Counted from the first letter of the stretch, positions 15,179 to 23,800 are shown. The stretch is DNA of 64,000 nt from Luteolibacter rhizosphaerae (GCF_025950095.1 NZ_JAPDDR010000016.1:42669-106668); one strand, 5' to 3'. Made by a program: numbers and translations. Notes: generated from the sequence alone by a model not told the origin.

Positions 15179-15667
15179 ATGAAACTCGGCGCCGATGACT
15201 GTCCGCACTGCGGGAATCTCTACGTCTTCTTCACCGGTGGATTGATCGGAGTTAGGTGTCGTGCCGAGGGCTGCCAAGCGGGGTATGTGACGAGCAATGT
15301 GCCGGCGATCTACTCCGATCACGTGGACTACACCTGCTTCGTCGAGAGCCTTCCCGAGGACTGGAAGCGGGCGGTGGCGTGGCTGGCAAACCGCTTCCAG
15401 ATCCCGGTGAGAGAGGTCAGGAGATACAGGGATGATCCTTCAGGGCCCCTCGTCACCCGGAAGGCTCCGGAGCTTCTCGGGCTCCGCGCGGAGCTTGAGG
15501 AGCATGGCATCCGCATCCGGATCGAACCGGAGTTCAGGTGGACTGAAGATGACATCGTGCCTGAAAGCGGGGAGAGGCCGCTCAACGACGAGGAGTTGCG
15601 GACGATGAGCGAGATCATTGGCGAGGAGCGCGAATTGGATAGGCGGCCAAGTGAGGCCGAGATGTGA
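15179..15667 (+). CDS. Zinc-ribbon-headed hypothetical protein (162 aa)
   Basis: The N-terminus carries four metal-type cysteines, CPHCGNLY and VRCRAEGCQAGY, a compact zinc ribbon. The rest has strands and helices (YTCFVESLPEDWKRAVAWLA, NRFQIPVREVRRYRDDP) and an acidic tail. Not assigned to a family. ATG 15179 is preceded by TTGGAGA. Confidence 0.7.
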   Translation: MKLGADDCPHCGNLYVFFTGGLIGVRCRAEGCQAGYVTSNVPAIYSDHVDYTCFVESLPEDWKRAVAWLANRFQIPVREVRRYRDDPSGPLVTRKAPELLGLRAELEEHGIRIRIEPEFRWTEDDIVPESGERPLNDEELRTMSEIIGEERELDRRPSEAEM

Positions 15668-15691
15668 ACATCAGTTTCTTTCTGAAATGCT

Positions 15692-15799
15692 ATGCGACCG
15701 AACCGGAGCTCGAGCTGGCTCTACTGCACGAAGTGCGGGGTGTTGACGATCGCGCCATCGATCCCGGAGCACCGGAAGGAGCTGGGTCTGGATCCGTGA
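15692..15799 (+). CDS. Very short Cys-containing reading frame (35 aa)
   Basis: ATG 15692 reads RPNRSSSWLYCTKCGVLTIA, then PSIPEHRKELGLDP and TGA. The CTKCG core resembles half a zinc ribbon, so this may be a tiny gene or a remnant of a larger one. Another frame from GTG 15664 overlaps it. Low certainty. Confidence 0.25.
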   Translation: MRPNRSSSWLYCTKCGVLTIAPSIPEHRKELGLDP

Positions 15800-15872
15800 A
15801 GAATCCGATCGCGCAGGCCTCCGCGTGCGCTGCGGTGACGATATGATCTTGGTGACCCCGATGGATCACGCA

Positions 15873-16709
15873 TCACTCGCTGAGCAAGGAGGCGCGGTAG
15901 AAGCGGCGGCCGATTGAGACGGGGGAGGCGGGGTCGGTGTGCTCCTGCGAAGCGGTGGCCAAGGTGAGATCGACCAGCGGGGACCAGGAGAGGGCGCTCA
16001 TGTCGTGCGACCACTCGATGCGGTAGGTGGAGCCGACCGAACCGGTGAGGGTGAGCTTGGCCAGGCCGGTCATCGGCGCGATGGCGAGCGTGGGTTCCAG
16101 CACCTCGACGACGGAGGTGTGATCGAGGCCGATGTAGGCACCGCCGGCGGTGGATTGGCCGGTGATGCTGATGAGGGTGCTGGCGCCTTGTGCCACGAAG
16201 ACGAGCTTGAATTCCTGCCACTGGCTGCCGGTGGTGCCGGTGGGATTGAAGGTGAAGGGCGCGGTGGTGCTGCCGGCGCTGGCATTCACGGAGATGGGCC
16301 CGTGGGTGGCGGGCGAGCCGGCATCCTGCTGGGTGCCGAGGTGGAACTTCAGCACATATCTGCGCCCGGCCACGGTGGGGATGCTCTGGGAGACGCCACC
16401 GAAGGGCGAGTTCTGCACGCCATCTCCCTGGAGATCGAGGAAGAAGGTGCCATCCCGCGGGATCACCGGGTGCACGTTCGGCGCGGAGTTCGGATACTCG
16501 CCCCAGGCCAGGCTGTCGTTGATCACGGTCCAGCCGGTCATGGCGGTGGAGCCGTTCGGCAGGATCTGGAAGCCATCGCCGCGATCGACGAAGGTGCCGA
16601 GCTCGAAGCTCGGATTGACGAGGAGGTTCTGGGCCTGCGCGGGTGCGGCACAGAGGAGGCAGGCGAGACCGAGGAGGGCGGGACGGGAGATGCGCGGGAG
16701 CGTCTTCAT
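15873..16709 (-). CDS. Secreted DUF642/choice-of-anchor-like protein
   Basis: 278 aa from ATG 16709 with a signal peptide (LLGLACLLCAAPAQAQ). The mature N-terminus, NLLVNPSFELG, then GWTVINDSLAWGEYP and GTFFLDLQGDG, is the pattern of DUF642/choice-of-anchor C galactose-binding-like folds. The C-terminal 70 residues (LTLTGSVGSTYRIEWSHDMS, ending RRFYRASLLSE) form a beta domain often seen at the end of verrucomicrobial exported proteins. It probably binds polysaccharide outside the cell. Divergent from the gene at 16939. Confidence 0.8.
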   Translation of the reverse strand: MKTLPRISRPALLGLACLLCAAPAQAQNLLVNPSFELGTFVDRGDGFQILPNGSTAMTGWTVINDSLAWGEYPNSAPNVHPVIPRDGTFFLDLQGDGVQNSPFGGVSQSIPTVAGRRYVLKFHLGTQQDAGSPATHGPISVNASAGSTTAPFTFNPTGTTGSQWQEFKLVFVAQGASTLISITGQSTAGGAYIGLDHTSVVEVLEPTLAIAPMTGLAKLTLTGSVGSTYRIEWSHDMSALSWSPLVDLTLATASQEHTDPASPVSIGRRFYRASLLSE

Positions 16710-16938
16710 GCGGTGAGTGGCGTTCGGATCGGGAGTGTCGGGTGAGGAGCATGGGGGGAGGAAGCCAACCGGACCACTTTAGTCCGCCGAGGCATCTTGC
16801 CAAGATCGTTCCGGGCGGCGGGTCAAGGGTGTTATCGTGACGGGAATTTTTACTAACATCTACGGTATATCCGGATGTGCGAACTCGTGATGAAAACTTT
16901 GCCAGCCGCGGGATGCCATGCCTAGGCTGGGCGGGACT
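16710..16938. promoter_or_regulatory. Divergent promoter region between two secreted-protein genes
   Basis: About 230 bp with no gene. It is locally AT-richer (GGAATTTTTACTAACATC, then ACGGTATAT at 16862-16870). ACGGTATAT also occurs at 48286-48294 upstream of the PEP-CTERM gene. It should carry promoters for both flanking genes, but no clear sigma-70 pair can be fixed by eye. Confidence 0.35.
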
Positions 16939-18387
16939 ATGAGAACCCCCTCCCTCCCTCAGGTTATCCTCGCCCTCCTCTCCTGCACCGCTGCCCAGGC
17001 CACCGAGACCGATGCGGTCTCCTACAGCCCGCGGATCCACCCCCACGGCCTGTATGCCGACCGGCCGGCGGTGAATCCGGATGAGGTCCGCACGCGCGAC
17101 AACGGCGGCTTCGACGTGCTGACGAATCTAACAGGTGTGACCGGTATGCGGGCGGACGCGGTGAAGGCCACGGCCAGTACGAGCTCGTATGAATTCCTGA
17201 ACCTGCGCGTGGCATCGAACCAGACCACCTACGATGACTTCCTGGTGGGCTACTACAGCTTCGATCTGGCGACGCAGCGGCTGGTCCCACAGCGCTACGA
17301 GAAGGCGCCGGCCCTCGGGATCTTCGAGCCGGAGAACTACTTCCTGCTGAAGGACAACACGGATGCGGTGAACTTCTACACCAACCCGGCGACTCCGGCG
17401 CAGTTCGCACAGGGCATCCAGCACACGCTGCAGAGCAATACCGACTACTTCGCGAACCTGACGGCGGGGCAGCGGCTCTGTCTCTCGATCACCAACCTGC
17501 CGGCGGGTCAGGTGATGCGGGTGATCATCTCGCTGCAGGACGGGACGATCTATGCGGATGACCAAATCACCAGTCCGGGCACCTCGGTGGTGGGGACCTT
17601 CTCGAAGCTGCCGATCCTGGTCACGGGCACTTACCGGCTGCGGATCGAATCGGTATCGCCCACGGCGGCGTTCTCGTATCGTGCGCGCTTCTTCAATGAA
17701 AACGGCGCTGCAACGACCAACGTGGTGAACGGCAGCAATCTCGGCGTGAGCCTGGCCGGTGCCGCGGGGGGATTCGGTCTGCTCTATCAGAAGTATCGCG
17801 TGAGCCTGAGCAACGGCCAGACGGTGAGCGTGCCTGCGGATGCGGACACGGCGAGCTACCTGATCAACTCGCGCGGGAAGCTGCTGGACGGCGGCACGAA
17901 CTCGGGGATCCAGAAGACGGTCACGGAGACCGGCACCTACTACATCATCGTGGCTCCGCTGAGTGAGAACACGTTCGCGAGCGAGTCTTACACCGGCACG
18001 CTCACGATCACGAGCGCGCTGAGCTTCCGGAACTGGTCCGTGGCTCACGATCTCTCCTATGGCAAGGATGGCAGCGAGCAGGATGCCGATGGAGACGGGG
18101 TGAAGAACATCGTGGAGTATGCGCTGGGGATGAATCCGAAGGCCAGCGATCCGGCTCCGCCGACCGCACTCACGCGCAATGGGAACGCGGTGGCGCTGAG
18201 CTACCTGAAGCCCGACTACGTGCAGGGCACCACGGTGCAGCCGCGCTTCTCCACGAACGGCCAGAGCTGGAGCAACGGCACGGCCACCGCGGGCGCGGCG
18301 GAAGCGGGCGGCACGCGCATGTCGGCCACATTTCCAGCGGGCTCAGGCCGCGGCTTTGGTCGGCTGGAGGTGAGCGGGGGCAATTGA
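16939..18387 (+). CDS. Secreted protein with thrombospondin-3-like motif
   Basis: About 482 aa from ATG 16939, with a signal peptide (MRTPSLPQVILALLSCTAAQ). ATG 16918 would add seven residues. The body is beta-rich and pre-peptidase-like in its repeats (YFANLTAGQRLCLSITNLPA; GTYRLRIESVSPTAAFSYRA; VTETGTYYIIVAPLSENTF). Near the C-terminus lies a calcium loop DADGDGVKNIVEYALGMNP, followed by a beta domain. No PEP-CTERM anchor is seen. Confidence 0.75.
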   Translation: MRTPSLPQVILALLSCTAAQATETDAVSYSPRIHPHGLYADRPAVNPDEVRTRDNGGFDVLTNLTGVTGMRADAVKATASTSSYEFLNLRVASNQTTYDDFLVGYYSFDLATQRLVPQRYEKAPALGIFEPENYFLLKDNTDAVNFYTNPATPAQFAQGIQHTLQSNTDYFANLTAGQRLCLSITNLPAGQVMRVIISLQDGTIYADDQITSPGTSVVGTFSKLPILVTGTYRLRIESVSPTAAFSYRARFFNENGAATTNVVNGSNLGVSLAGAAGGFGLLYQKYRVSLSNGQTVSVPADADTASYLINSRGKLLDGGTNSGIQKTVTETGTYYIIVAPLSENTFASESYTGTLTITSALSFRNWSVAHDLSYGKDGSEQDADGDGVKNIVEYALGMNPKASDPAPPTALTRNGNAVALSYLKPDYVQGTTVQPRFSTNGQSWSNGTATAGAAEAGGTRMSATFPAGSGRGFGRLEVSGGN

Positions 18388-18460
18388 AGCGGCGAGCGCC
18401 GGCTTGTGCTCTCGTCATGATTCCCGGACACTCGGGGCATCTGCTCCAGCAGTGTCACGC

Positions 18461-18898
18461 GTGAACGAGATCGAAACCAGAATCGAGGACGATTGCCCGG
18501 ATGAAGTCCGGGAGCAGATCGTCCGCTCGCTCGTCGCCTACAACGATGCGAATGCGTCGCCGCAAGATTACCGCGATTTGGTGGTGGTGTCCCGCCTGGG
18601 AGGCGAGGTGGTCGGCGGCCTGATCGGGTTCACGCATTGGAATTGGCTATTCATCAAGCAGCTCTGGGTATCGGAGTCGGTCCGTGGCCGCGGCGTCGGG
18701 ACGGAGCTGATGCGGGCCGCGGAGCGGGAGGCGGTGGCGCGTGCCTGCCTGCATGCGCACCTCGATACCTTCGGCTTCCAGGCGCTGCCCTTCTATCAGG
18801 GGCTGGGCTACAGCGTCTTCGGGCAGCTGGGGGATTACCCGGTGGGGCACACGCGGTATTTTCTGCAGAAGCGGGATCTGAAGGCGGGGGAGGTATGA
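18461..18898 (+). CDS. GNAT family N-acetyltransferase
   Basis: About 145 aa from GTG 18461; an in-frame ATG at 18404 would add 19 unlikely residues. Acetyl-CoA site motif A is clear: FIKQLWVSESVRGRGVGTEL, with the pyrophosphate loop R-G-R-G-V-G. Motif B follows (HLDTFGFQALPFYQGLGYSV). The substrate is not predictable; the DTFGFQA segment is common in small-molecule GNATs. Confidence 0.85.
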   Translation: MNEIETRIEDDCPDEVREQIVRSLVAYNDANASPQDYRDLVVVSRLGGEVVGGLIGFTHWNWLFIKQLWVSESVRGRGVGTELMRAAEREAVARACLHAHLDTFGFQALPFYQGLGYSVFGQLGDYPVGHTRYFLQKRDLKAGEV

Positions 18899-19014
18899 TC
18901 GTGTGGCGCGATGAGAAGCTCGGTGCGAGAATAACGACCCGGGCGAAGCTGTGAGAACGACGCTTGCCATGCCTGACAGGGGGCTCAATCTCCTCAGGAT
19001 AGGTAGCGACCGAG

Positions 19015-19395
19015 ATGAGTGGTATGCCGAGATACGAGATCATCAACCTCGGCTTTTCGCCGGCCGACGGCGAGAGGCCTGAGCTTCGATTCATTGAAGG
19101 GGATATCCATTTCTCATTCCTTGATTGGCGGGAAGTGCTCGTTCGGTTCACGGCATACGACGTGCGTTATTTCTCGTGGATCGAGGAGCTGGATGTGCCC
19201 GGTATTCGGGATGACGTTGCCTACGAGGTTCTCGAATCGGAAGTCATCCGGAAGTATAAGGAGCAGAAGATCATATCGCCAGATGATGTCTATCGACACT
19301 TCAAGATCTGCTTCAATGAGCAGGGAGTTTTGGATGTGGTGTGCGAAAGAATTGCCGTGCATGGCCAGAAGGGCTTGGATGAGGTGATTCCTTAA
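19015..19395 (+). CDS. Hypothetical protein (126 aa)
   Basis: ATG 19015 (MSGMPRYEIINLGFSPADGE); ATG 19024 is an alternative. It has alpha/beta character with IHFSFLDWREVLVRFTAYDV, RYFSWIEELDVPGIRDDVAY and a helical EVIRKYKEQKIISPDDVYRH. Soluble with no signal peptide. It resembles small immunity-type proteins by size and acidity, but no family is recognised. Confidence 0.6.
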   Translation: MSGMPRYEIINLGFSPADGERPELRFIEGDIHFSFLDWREVLVRFTAYDVRYFSWIEELDVPGIRDDVAYEVLESEVIRKYKEQKIISPDDVYRHFKICFNEQGVLDVVCERIAVHGQKGLDEVIP

Positions 19396-19406
19396 TCTGA
19401 TGACTC

Positions 19407-19769
19407 ATGGATGCGATGGATCGAAGGCCTGACATGATGCGCCACTTTCCGAAGCGTCTCGCCCGGTGGCGAGGTGCGCGGGCGCGCTTGTGGACGCTCA
19501 CGAGTGGCCATCCGGTCCTGACGATTCTGCTGACGATGGATGAAGTTCCGGGAGGTCTCATGATCTACTGTGGTAGCCCGGAGCGGATCGAGGCACCCCG
19601 GCACTGGGATAGCTCGGATATCCAGATCGAGCTCGATGCGGGTCTCTTTCGCGTGGTCGATCATGGAGCACGGGTTCTCATTTCCGAGTGTTCGGTGGGC
19701 CTCCGCGAGTTTGATTCGATCGATTGGGGCGCGCTTACCGAGCATGAAGGTGTGCCGGGGGATTCGTGA
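19407..19769 (+). CDS. Hypothetical protein (120 aa)
   Basis: ATG 19407. An Arg-rich N-terminus (MMRHFPKRLARWRGARARLW) is followed by a beta-rich core (HPVLTILLTMDEVPGGLMIY, IQIELDAGLFRVVDHGARVL). No known motif. It ends inside the beginning of the next small reading frame. Confidence 0.55.
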   Translation: MDAMDRRPDMMRHFPKRLARWRGARARLWTLTSGHPVLTILLTMDEVPGGLMIYCGSPERIEAPRHWDSSDIQIELDAGLFRVVDHGARVLISECSVGLREFDSIDWGALTEHEGVPGDS

Positions 19770-19998
19770 GTCTTGGACCGCAAGGGATTTGGCCTTCGCG
19801 GTGTGGGTGGGGGCGCTGGATGGCAGGCATCCGGAATCGGGGCGGCGTGCGCTTGAGCGGCTGGGACAGGCGCTGGTGAAAGGCGGGAAACTGTTCATCA
19901 ATGGGGAGATCCGATCCGGGAGATCGGTCGTCAATCCGGGCCTTGAAGGATTGGAGGCTCGACTGACCGCGGCTGCAGGTGGATCCTTCCGATGTTAG
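19744..19998 (+). CDS. Small hypothetical protein (84 aa)
   Basis: ATG 19744, 26 bp inside the end of the previous gene in another frame. It reads RESWTARDLAFAVWVGALDG, then RHPESGRRALERLGQALVKG and GKLFINGEIRSGRSVVNP. The composition looks protein-like, but a short overlapping frame in high-GC DNA can arise by chance. Confidence 0.4.
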   Translation: MKVCRGIRESWTARDLAFAVWVGALDGRHPESGRRALERLGQALVKGGKLFINGEIRSGRSVVNPGLEGLEARLTAAAGGSFRC

Positions 19999-20017
19999 CT
20001 TGGACCTCATCGAACGT

Positions 20018-20233
20018 ATGAACCGGAATCAGATCTCTTGGTGGCTGTGGGCCATTGGCACGGTGTTGATCGCGCTAAGTTGGTTCGATGTGGTCAGTGG
20101 CACCGTGGGCTGGTGTGGCTTCGGAATCGGCATGATCGGTAGTGTCCTCGGGTGGGGTGTCGTCCCGCCCCGGGGCAATCCTCCGCCCGAAGGTCCGGAA
20201 GCCGATGGGCGCGAGAAGGAGCGCGAGGATTAA
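20018..20233 (+). CDS. Small membrane protein (71 aa)
   Basis: ATG 20018 (MNRNQISWWLWAIGTVLIAL) gives a two-segment membrane protein (about residues 7-25 and 31-52) with a hydrophilic C-terminal tail of Pro, Glu and Arg. An upstream GTG at 19979 is possible. Unknown role. Confidence 0.55.
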   Translation: MNRNQISWWLWAIGTVLIALSWFDVVSGTVGWCGFGIGMIGSVLGWGVVPPRGNPPPEGPEADGREKERED

Positions 20234-20334
20234 GAGCCTCATCCCCGGAGGATCACGGCGCGCTCGAGCCACCTTTCAGCGGGCTTGAGATCCGCGGTGG
20301 ATTTGCAGATGCTCGGTTAGTCAACGCGAAGTCC

Positions 20335-20881
20335 ATGCAATCGAGAAAAGACACCGCGTGGAAGAAGAGCCGGAAATTCGGCGATGTGAAGGGCGGCAGG
20401 CAGCGGCCGAAACTGGCGGACAATATCTTCGCCCGGGCGCACTCGCTGCAGCGGCCGGGGAGGGGGATCGAGCTTCCGCTGTTCATCAGGGACAATCCTT
20501 CGCGGGATTACTTCTTTCCGGTCGGGGAGGAGGAGTTGCGCCGGGAGTTGGCGCACTTGCCGCGGAAGGATTGGCGGGGCATCACGCACATCTGGTTCCG
20601 CGCTGCGGCGGGTGCTGGAGCGTTACGGGGCGGAACTGACAACCCGGGACGGGGAGTGGATCTCCAAGTGGAAGCTGCCGGGGCTGAAGAATTTCTACGT
20701 GGAGTATCTGTTCTTCCACGAGATCGGCCACCATGTGGACCGCTACCTGCGGCACTAGAGCAAGGCGAACCGGCGGACCCTGGAGGAAGCGGCGGATCAG
20801 TATGCCTTTAGCAAGACGACGAAGCGATCGATCACCTACAGGGCGGAAAAGGCGAGGATCAACGAGCGTGAAGAAGACTAG
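20335..20881 (+). pseudogene. Zincin-like (HEIGHH) gene, frameshifted and stopped
   Basis: From ATG 20335 the frame is protein-like (AWKKSRKFGDVKGGRQRPKL, ELPLFIRDNPSRDYFFPVGE, HLPRKDWRGITHIWFR) up to about 20598. It continues one frame over (RVLERYGAELTTRDGEW, NFYVEYLFFHEIGHHVDRYL), meets TAG at 20756-20758, then reads SKANRRTLEEAADQYAFSKT to TAG 20879-20881. FFHEIGHHVD is a zinc-metallopeptidase-like HExxH motif and EEAADQYA could hold the third ligand. With two lesions the gene is most likely dead. Restored length is about 181 aa. Confidence 0.65.
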
Positions 20882-20971
20882 CAAATCGCGATGAGAGCAC
20901 CGGATGCCACGCTTGTTTACGAGGACGTGATCCTATCGCCTGCCTGAAGAGGGGCATCATCATGCATCTTC

Positions 20972-21247
20972 GTGGTGGAGAGGCACTCCAGCTCGCTGCG
21001 GCCTACGCGGCGTTTCGGTCATGTCACGGTCTCATTCTCGGAGACGGAGGACATTCCCGTGATGATCTCGGGAACCCTTCCGGAGAATTGGAGCGAGGGG
21101 AAAAGCTTCGTCGGATTCTGCACGGCCCTGCTGGCCCACGTCGGGCTGTCGGCCGATACTCCCTACGATGCCAACTTTCATCTCGGCGGCCTGAAGGTGG
21201 GGATCCACGCGGAGGTGGACCGGCACGGAAACGTGATCAGATTCTAA
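20972..21247 (+). CDS. Hypothetical protein, possibly 5'-truncated (91 aa)
   Basis: The open frame starts at GTG 20972 and reads FGHVTVSFSETEDIPVMISG, then SFVGFCTALLAHVGLSADTP and DANFHLGGLKVGIHAEVD. The same frame continues upstream past a TGA at 20945-20947 to ATG 20891 (MRAPDATLVYEDVILSPA), so the gene may be broken by one stop, like its left neighbour. Not recognised. Confidence 0.5.
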   Translation: MVERHSSSLRPTRRFGHVTVSFSETEDIPVMISGTLPENWSEGKSFVGFCTALLAHVGLSADTPYDANFHLGGLKVGIHAEVDRHGNVIRF

Positions 21248-21313
21248 CAGCGAGAGGGGATTGATTTGAAGGGGTCGACTTGAGCAGCGCTCTCTGCTTC
21301 TTTCTCCGGCTAG

Positions 21314-21718
21314 ATGTGGATGCGCCCGTTGATTGCCCTGCCGGTGATGCTGGCCTTGTCCGGATGCGGTGCCGGTTCCGGGGTCGTGCAGAATGATGAG
21401 CGGCCGGTAATGAGCGGGAATCCGGTGCGGGATGCCTACGCGACCGATCTGCACGAGTTCAAGCGGACGGGGCTGGTGAAGGCGGAGGTACTGGCCCGGG
21501 TGGGAGGTACGGCTTCGCAGCTGAAGACTCCGGACGATCTGAGGAAGCTGCCTCACTCGGAGCTATCCACCGTCATCTTGTCTCCGGAGGCGCTTGCGGA
21601 GAGGAAGCTCGAGTATGGGCGGAGTGCCGAGACCTATCATGTGCTGGCGGAGGGCGGGAGCGATATGATCCTCTTCTTCGAGAGCGAGGGACGCTTGCGG
21701 GAGTATTTCCATTTCTAA
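21314..21718 (+). CDS. Small lipoprotein (134 aa)
   Basis: Lipoprotein signal MWMRPLIALPVMLALSGCGA with lipobox LSGC. The mature part includes YATDLHEFKRTGLVKAEVLA and a C-terminal strand region DMILFFESEGRLREYFHF. It is of the type that carries SmpA/OmlA-like short lipoproteins (KAEVLARVGGTAS), but the match is not firm. Confidence 0.65.
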   Translation: MWMRPLIALPVMLALSGCGAGSGVVQNDERPVMSGNPVRDAYATDLHEFKRTGLVKAEVLARVGGTASQLKTPDDLRKLPHSELSTVILSPEALAERKLEYGRSAETYHVLAEGGSDMILFFESEGRLREYFHF

Positions 21719-21773
21719 TGGGATTCTCCTTGAGCCAAGGAAACTCCGGGTATGATGCCGACGGGTAAGAACC

Positions 21774-22232
21774 ATGCGAAAGCCAGCACTTGTCATCGTC
21801 GGATTCCTACTATTGTTCGCAGTGGTGGTGCCATGGGTGGTCGCGTATCAAAGCAGCTGCTCGGTGACTCACGGCTACGGGCGATTGAATGGCCGCCAGA
21901 CCGATTGCGTGGCGGTGGATGGCACGCACTTCGACCGCTACTTGTGTCTCATCTTCGATGGCTCGGCAGGTCATCGGGTTTCCCCGGGGGAGCGTGACAT
22001 CCTCCTTGATGGCCGGCCGGTGGAGTTCCCGTATGGTGAGAACGTGGGATTCCTCCATTCGGACGGGCGGATCGAGTTCACGGCCATCTCCCAGGCGAAT
22101 ATCGAGTCGGAGAGCTATCGAGGCAGTAGCGAGATCTACTATCTTCTGGGACGATTGCCCTCGCAGAAGCAGATCGCCTTCGGTGTCCCCCGCGAGGAAT
22201 TTGTGAGGCGGAAGTTCTTGGGGCCGGAATGA
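21774..22232 (+). CDS. Exported or membrane-anchored protein (152 aa)
   Basis: ATG 21774; a hydrophobic N-terminal segment (ALVIVGFLLLFAVVVPWVVA) acts as a signal peptide or anchor. The rest is periplasmic in character with two nearby cysteines (SSCSVTH, QTDCVAV) that may form a disulfide. C-terminal: SSEIYYLLGRLPSQKQIAFG. Unknown function. Confidence 0.65.
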   Translation: MRKPALVIVGFLLLFAVVVPWVVAYQSSCSVTHGYGRLNGRQTDCVAVDGTHFDRYLCLIFDGSAGHRVSPGERDILLDGRPVEFPYGENVGFLHSDGRIEFTAISQANIESESYRGSSEIYYLLGRLPSQKQIAFGVPREEFVRRKFLGPE

Positions 22233-22322
22233 AGGTCAGCCTGCTCTTGCGCGCGGGAACGGGAGTTGCTTGATAAGGGATGCTGGCAAGAACGTCGGCG
22301 AACCAATAACCCTGAAACCGAC

Positions 22323-22760
22323 ATGGCACTCAAGCGCATGGATAACGTGCTGATCGTGGTGGAAGACCTCGATGCGGCAATCGACTTCTTCACGGAGCTG
22401 GGGATGGAATTGGAGGGGCAGATGACGGTGGAAGGGGCGTGGGTGGATCGGATCATCGCGCTGGAGGGTTCGCGCAGCGACATCGCGGTGATGCGGACGC
22501 CGGATGGTCATAGCCGGATCGAGCTGGACCGCTTCCAATCGCCGAAGGCGATCCGGCGCGAGGTGGAGGATGCGCCGGTGAATACGCTGGGCATCCGCCG
22601 CATCATGTTCGCGGTGGATGATCTGGAGGAGGTCGCCGCGCGCCTGCTGGCGAAGGGGGCGAGCATGGTCGGCGAGATCGTGCGCTACGAGAATGCCTAC
22701 AAGCTCTGCTACATCCGCGGGCCGGAGGGGATCATGATCGCGCTGGCGGAAGAGCTGTAG
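22323..22760 (+). CDS. VOC family protein (glyoxalase/bleomycin-resistance fold)
   Basis: 145 aa from ATG 22323. It has two beta-alpha-beta-beta-beta units: MDNVLIVVEDLDAAIDFFTE, LGMELEGQMTVEGAWVDRII, ALEGSRSDIAVMRTPDGHSR, IELDRFQSP, then IRRIMFAVDDLEEVAARLLA and LCYIRGPEGIMIALAEEL. The last Glu sits where the fourth metal ligand is found. A dioxygenase, lyase or antibiotic-binding role is possible. An in-frame earlier start at 22266 is rejected. Confidence 0.85.
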   Translation: MALKRMDNVLIVVEDLDAAIDFFTELGMELEGQMTVEGAWVDRIIALEGSRSDIAVMRTPDGHSRIELDRFQSPKAIRREVEDAPVNTLGIRRIMFAVDDLEEVAARLLAKGASMVGEIVRYENAYKLCYIRGPEGIMIALAEEL

Positions 22761-22763
22761 GGT

Positions 22764-22961
22764 ATGAGGAAGCTGCTTCTCTCTCTTCTCTTGGTCCCGC
22801 TGTTGCTGGTGGTGGTGCTCGGCTTCAAGGGGCTGCTGCCGGGTGGCGATGGCGTGGTGGCGCGGCGGAAGCTGGCGACGATGCAGTGGGAGCGGCCTGA
22901 TGTTGCGGGGTGGCGCACGGACGCGCCGCAGGAGCTGAGGGATCCGCCTGATGTCAGGTGA
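22764..22961 (+). CDS. Small exported or single-span protein (65 aa)
   Basis: ATG 22764, two bp after the VOC stop. It begins with a strongly hydrophobic segment (RKLLLSLLLVPLLLVVVLGF) followed by a short hydrophilic tail with a Trp-rich WERPDVAGWRTDAP. Likely an inner-membrane single-span protein, co-transcribed with the VOC gene. Confidence 0.5.
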   Translation: MRKLLLSLLLVPLLLVVVLGFKGLLPGGDGVVARRKLATMQWERPDVAGWRTDAPQELRDPPDVR

Positions 22962-22984
22962 GTCATAGGCGCATCCAGCGATGA

Positions 22985-23130
22985 GGCTCCGGCATCGCGG
23001 ACACAAAGGGTTTGGCCGTGGACTCCTTGCTCCCCTTTAGGGAGCGGGCGGGTGGGGCTCTCACCCGGGGTTGCGTCGCGGTGCTTCTTACCCCGGGCTA
23101 TCTCCTTGCCGCCCCTTTGGGGCTCTAGAT
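22985..23130. repeat. GC-rich intergenic element with three hairpins
   Basis: The 228 bp between genes hold three short inverted repeats: GCTCCC/GGGAGC, ACCCGGGG/CCCCGGGC and GCCCC/GGGGC with a TTT loop. The text (CACCCGGGGTTGCG, ACCCCGGGCTATCTCC) looks like a mobile intergenic element seen repeatedly in this phylum and in Planctomycetes (recalled, not checked). Confidence 0.45.
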
Positions 23131-23190
23131 CGGAGGCTGTAGCGAAGCGCAAACTGGACGGCGCGGGAGGGACTGGTGCAGGGTGCTGCC

Positions 23191-23733
23191 ATGCGACCTC
23201 TGCGGTATTCCATCAATGTGACGCTGGACGGGTGCTGCGATCACCGCGTGATGTCCGGAGGCGAGGAGATGCACCGCCGTGCGGCAGAGAATTTGGAACG
23301 GGCGGATGGACTGATCTTCGGCCGGGTGATCTATCAGATGATGGAGGAGGCCTTCCGCCCGGCAGCGCAGACGGCGGAGGGTCGGTCGGATCCCTTCGTC
23401 CGCACCATCGATGCAGCGAAGAAGTATGTGGTCTCGGGCACCTTGGAGAGCGTCGATTGGAATGCGGAGCTGCTGAGCGGCGATCTGGCGGAGGCCGTGC
23501 AACGGCTCAAGCAGGAGCCGGGCAAGGGATTGGCGACCGGCGGGGTGACGCTCCCGCTGGCACTGGCGGAGCTGGGATTGATCGATGAGTATGAATTCAT
23601 CGTGCACCCGCTGCTGGCGGGTCATGGCCCCAGCGTCTTCGCGGGGCTATCGAAGCATGTAGCCCTGAAGCTGGTGGACCGGGTGGAGTATGACTCCGGT
23701 GCGGTGGCGCTGCGGTATGAACCGCAGAGGTAG
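23191..23733 (+). CDS. Dihydrofolate reductase-like (RibD C-terminal) family protein
   Basis: About 180 aa from ATG 23191; ATG 23176 is an in-frame alternative. Family marks: RPLRYSINVTLDGCCDHRVM, ADGLIFGRVIYQMMEEAF, KKYVVSGTLESVDWNAELLS, GKGLATGGVTLPLALAELGL and DEYEFIVHPLLAGHGPSVF. These are the strands of the NADPH-binding reductase fold. The natural substrate of stand-alone members is generally unknown. Confidence 0.85.
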   Translation: MRPLRYSINVTLDGCCDHRVMSGGEEMHRRAAENLERADGLIFGRVIYQMMEEAFRPAAQTAEGRSDPFVRTIDAAKKYVVSGTLESVDWNAELLSGDLAEAVQRLKQEPGKGLATGGVTLPLALAELGLIDEYEFIVHPLLAGHGPSVFAGLSKHVALKLVDRVEYDSGAVALRYEPQR

Positions 23734-23800
23734 TGACGGGATCATGGATCTTGGATTCCACTCGCCCGCACTTATCATCCCAACCCCCAAGCATACAACC

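Noticed and set aside
15664..15846. 60-aa frame from GTG 15664
   Set aside because: It competes with the CTKCG-containing frame at 15692 and neither has clear support; only the latter was listed, with low confidence.
18896..18952. Short plus-strand frame MIVWRDEKLGARITTRAKL
   Set aside because: It overlaps the acetyltransferase end, is 18 residues long and has no ribosome-binding site.
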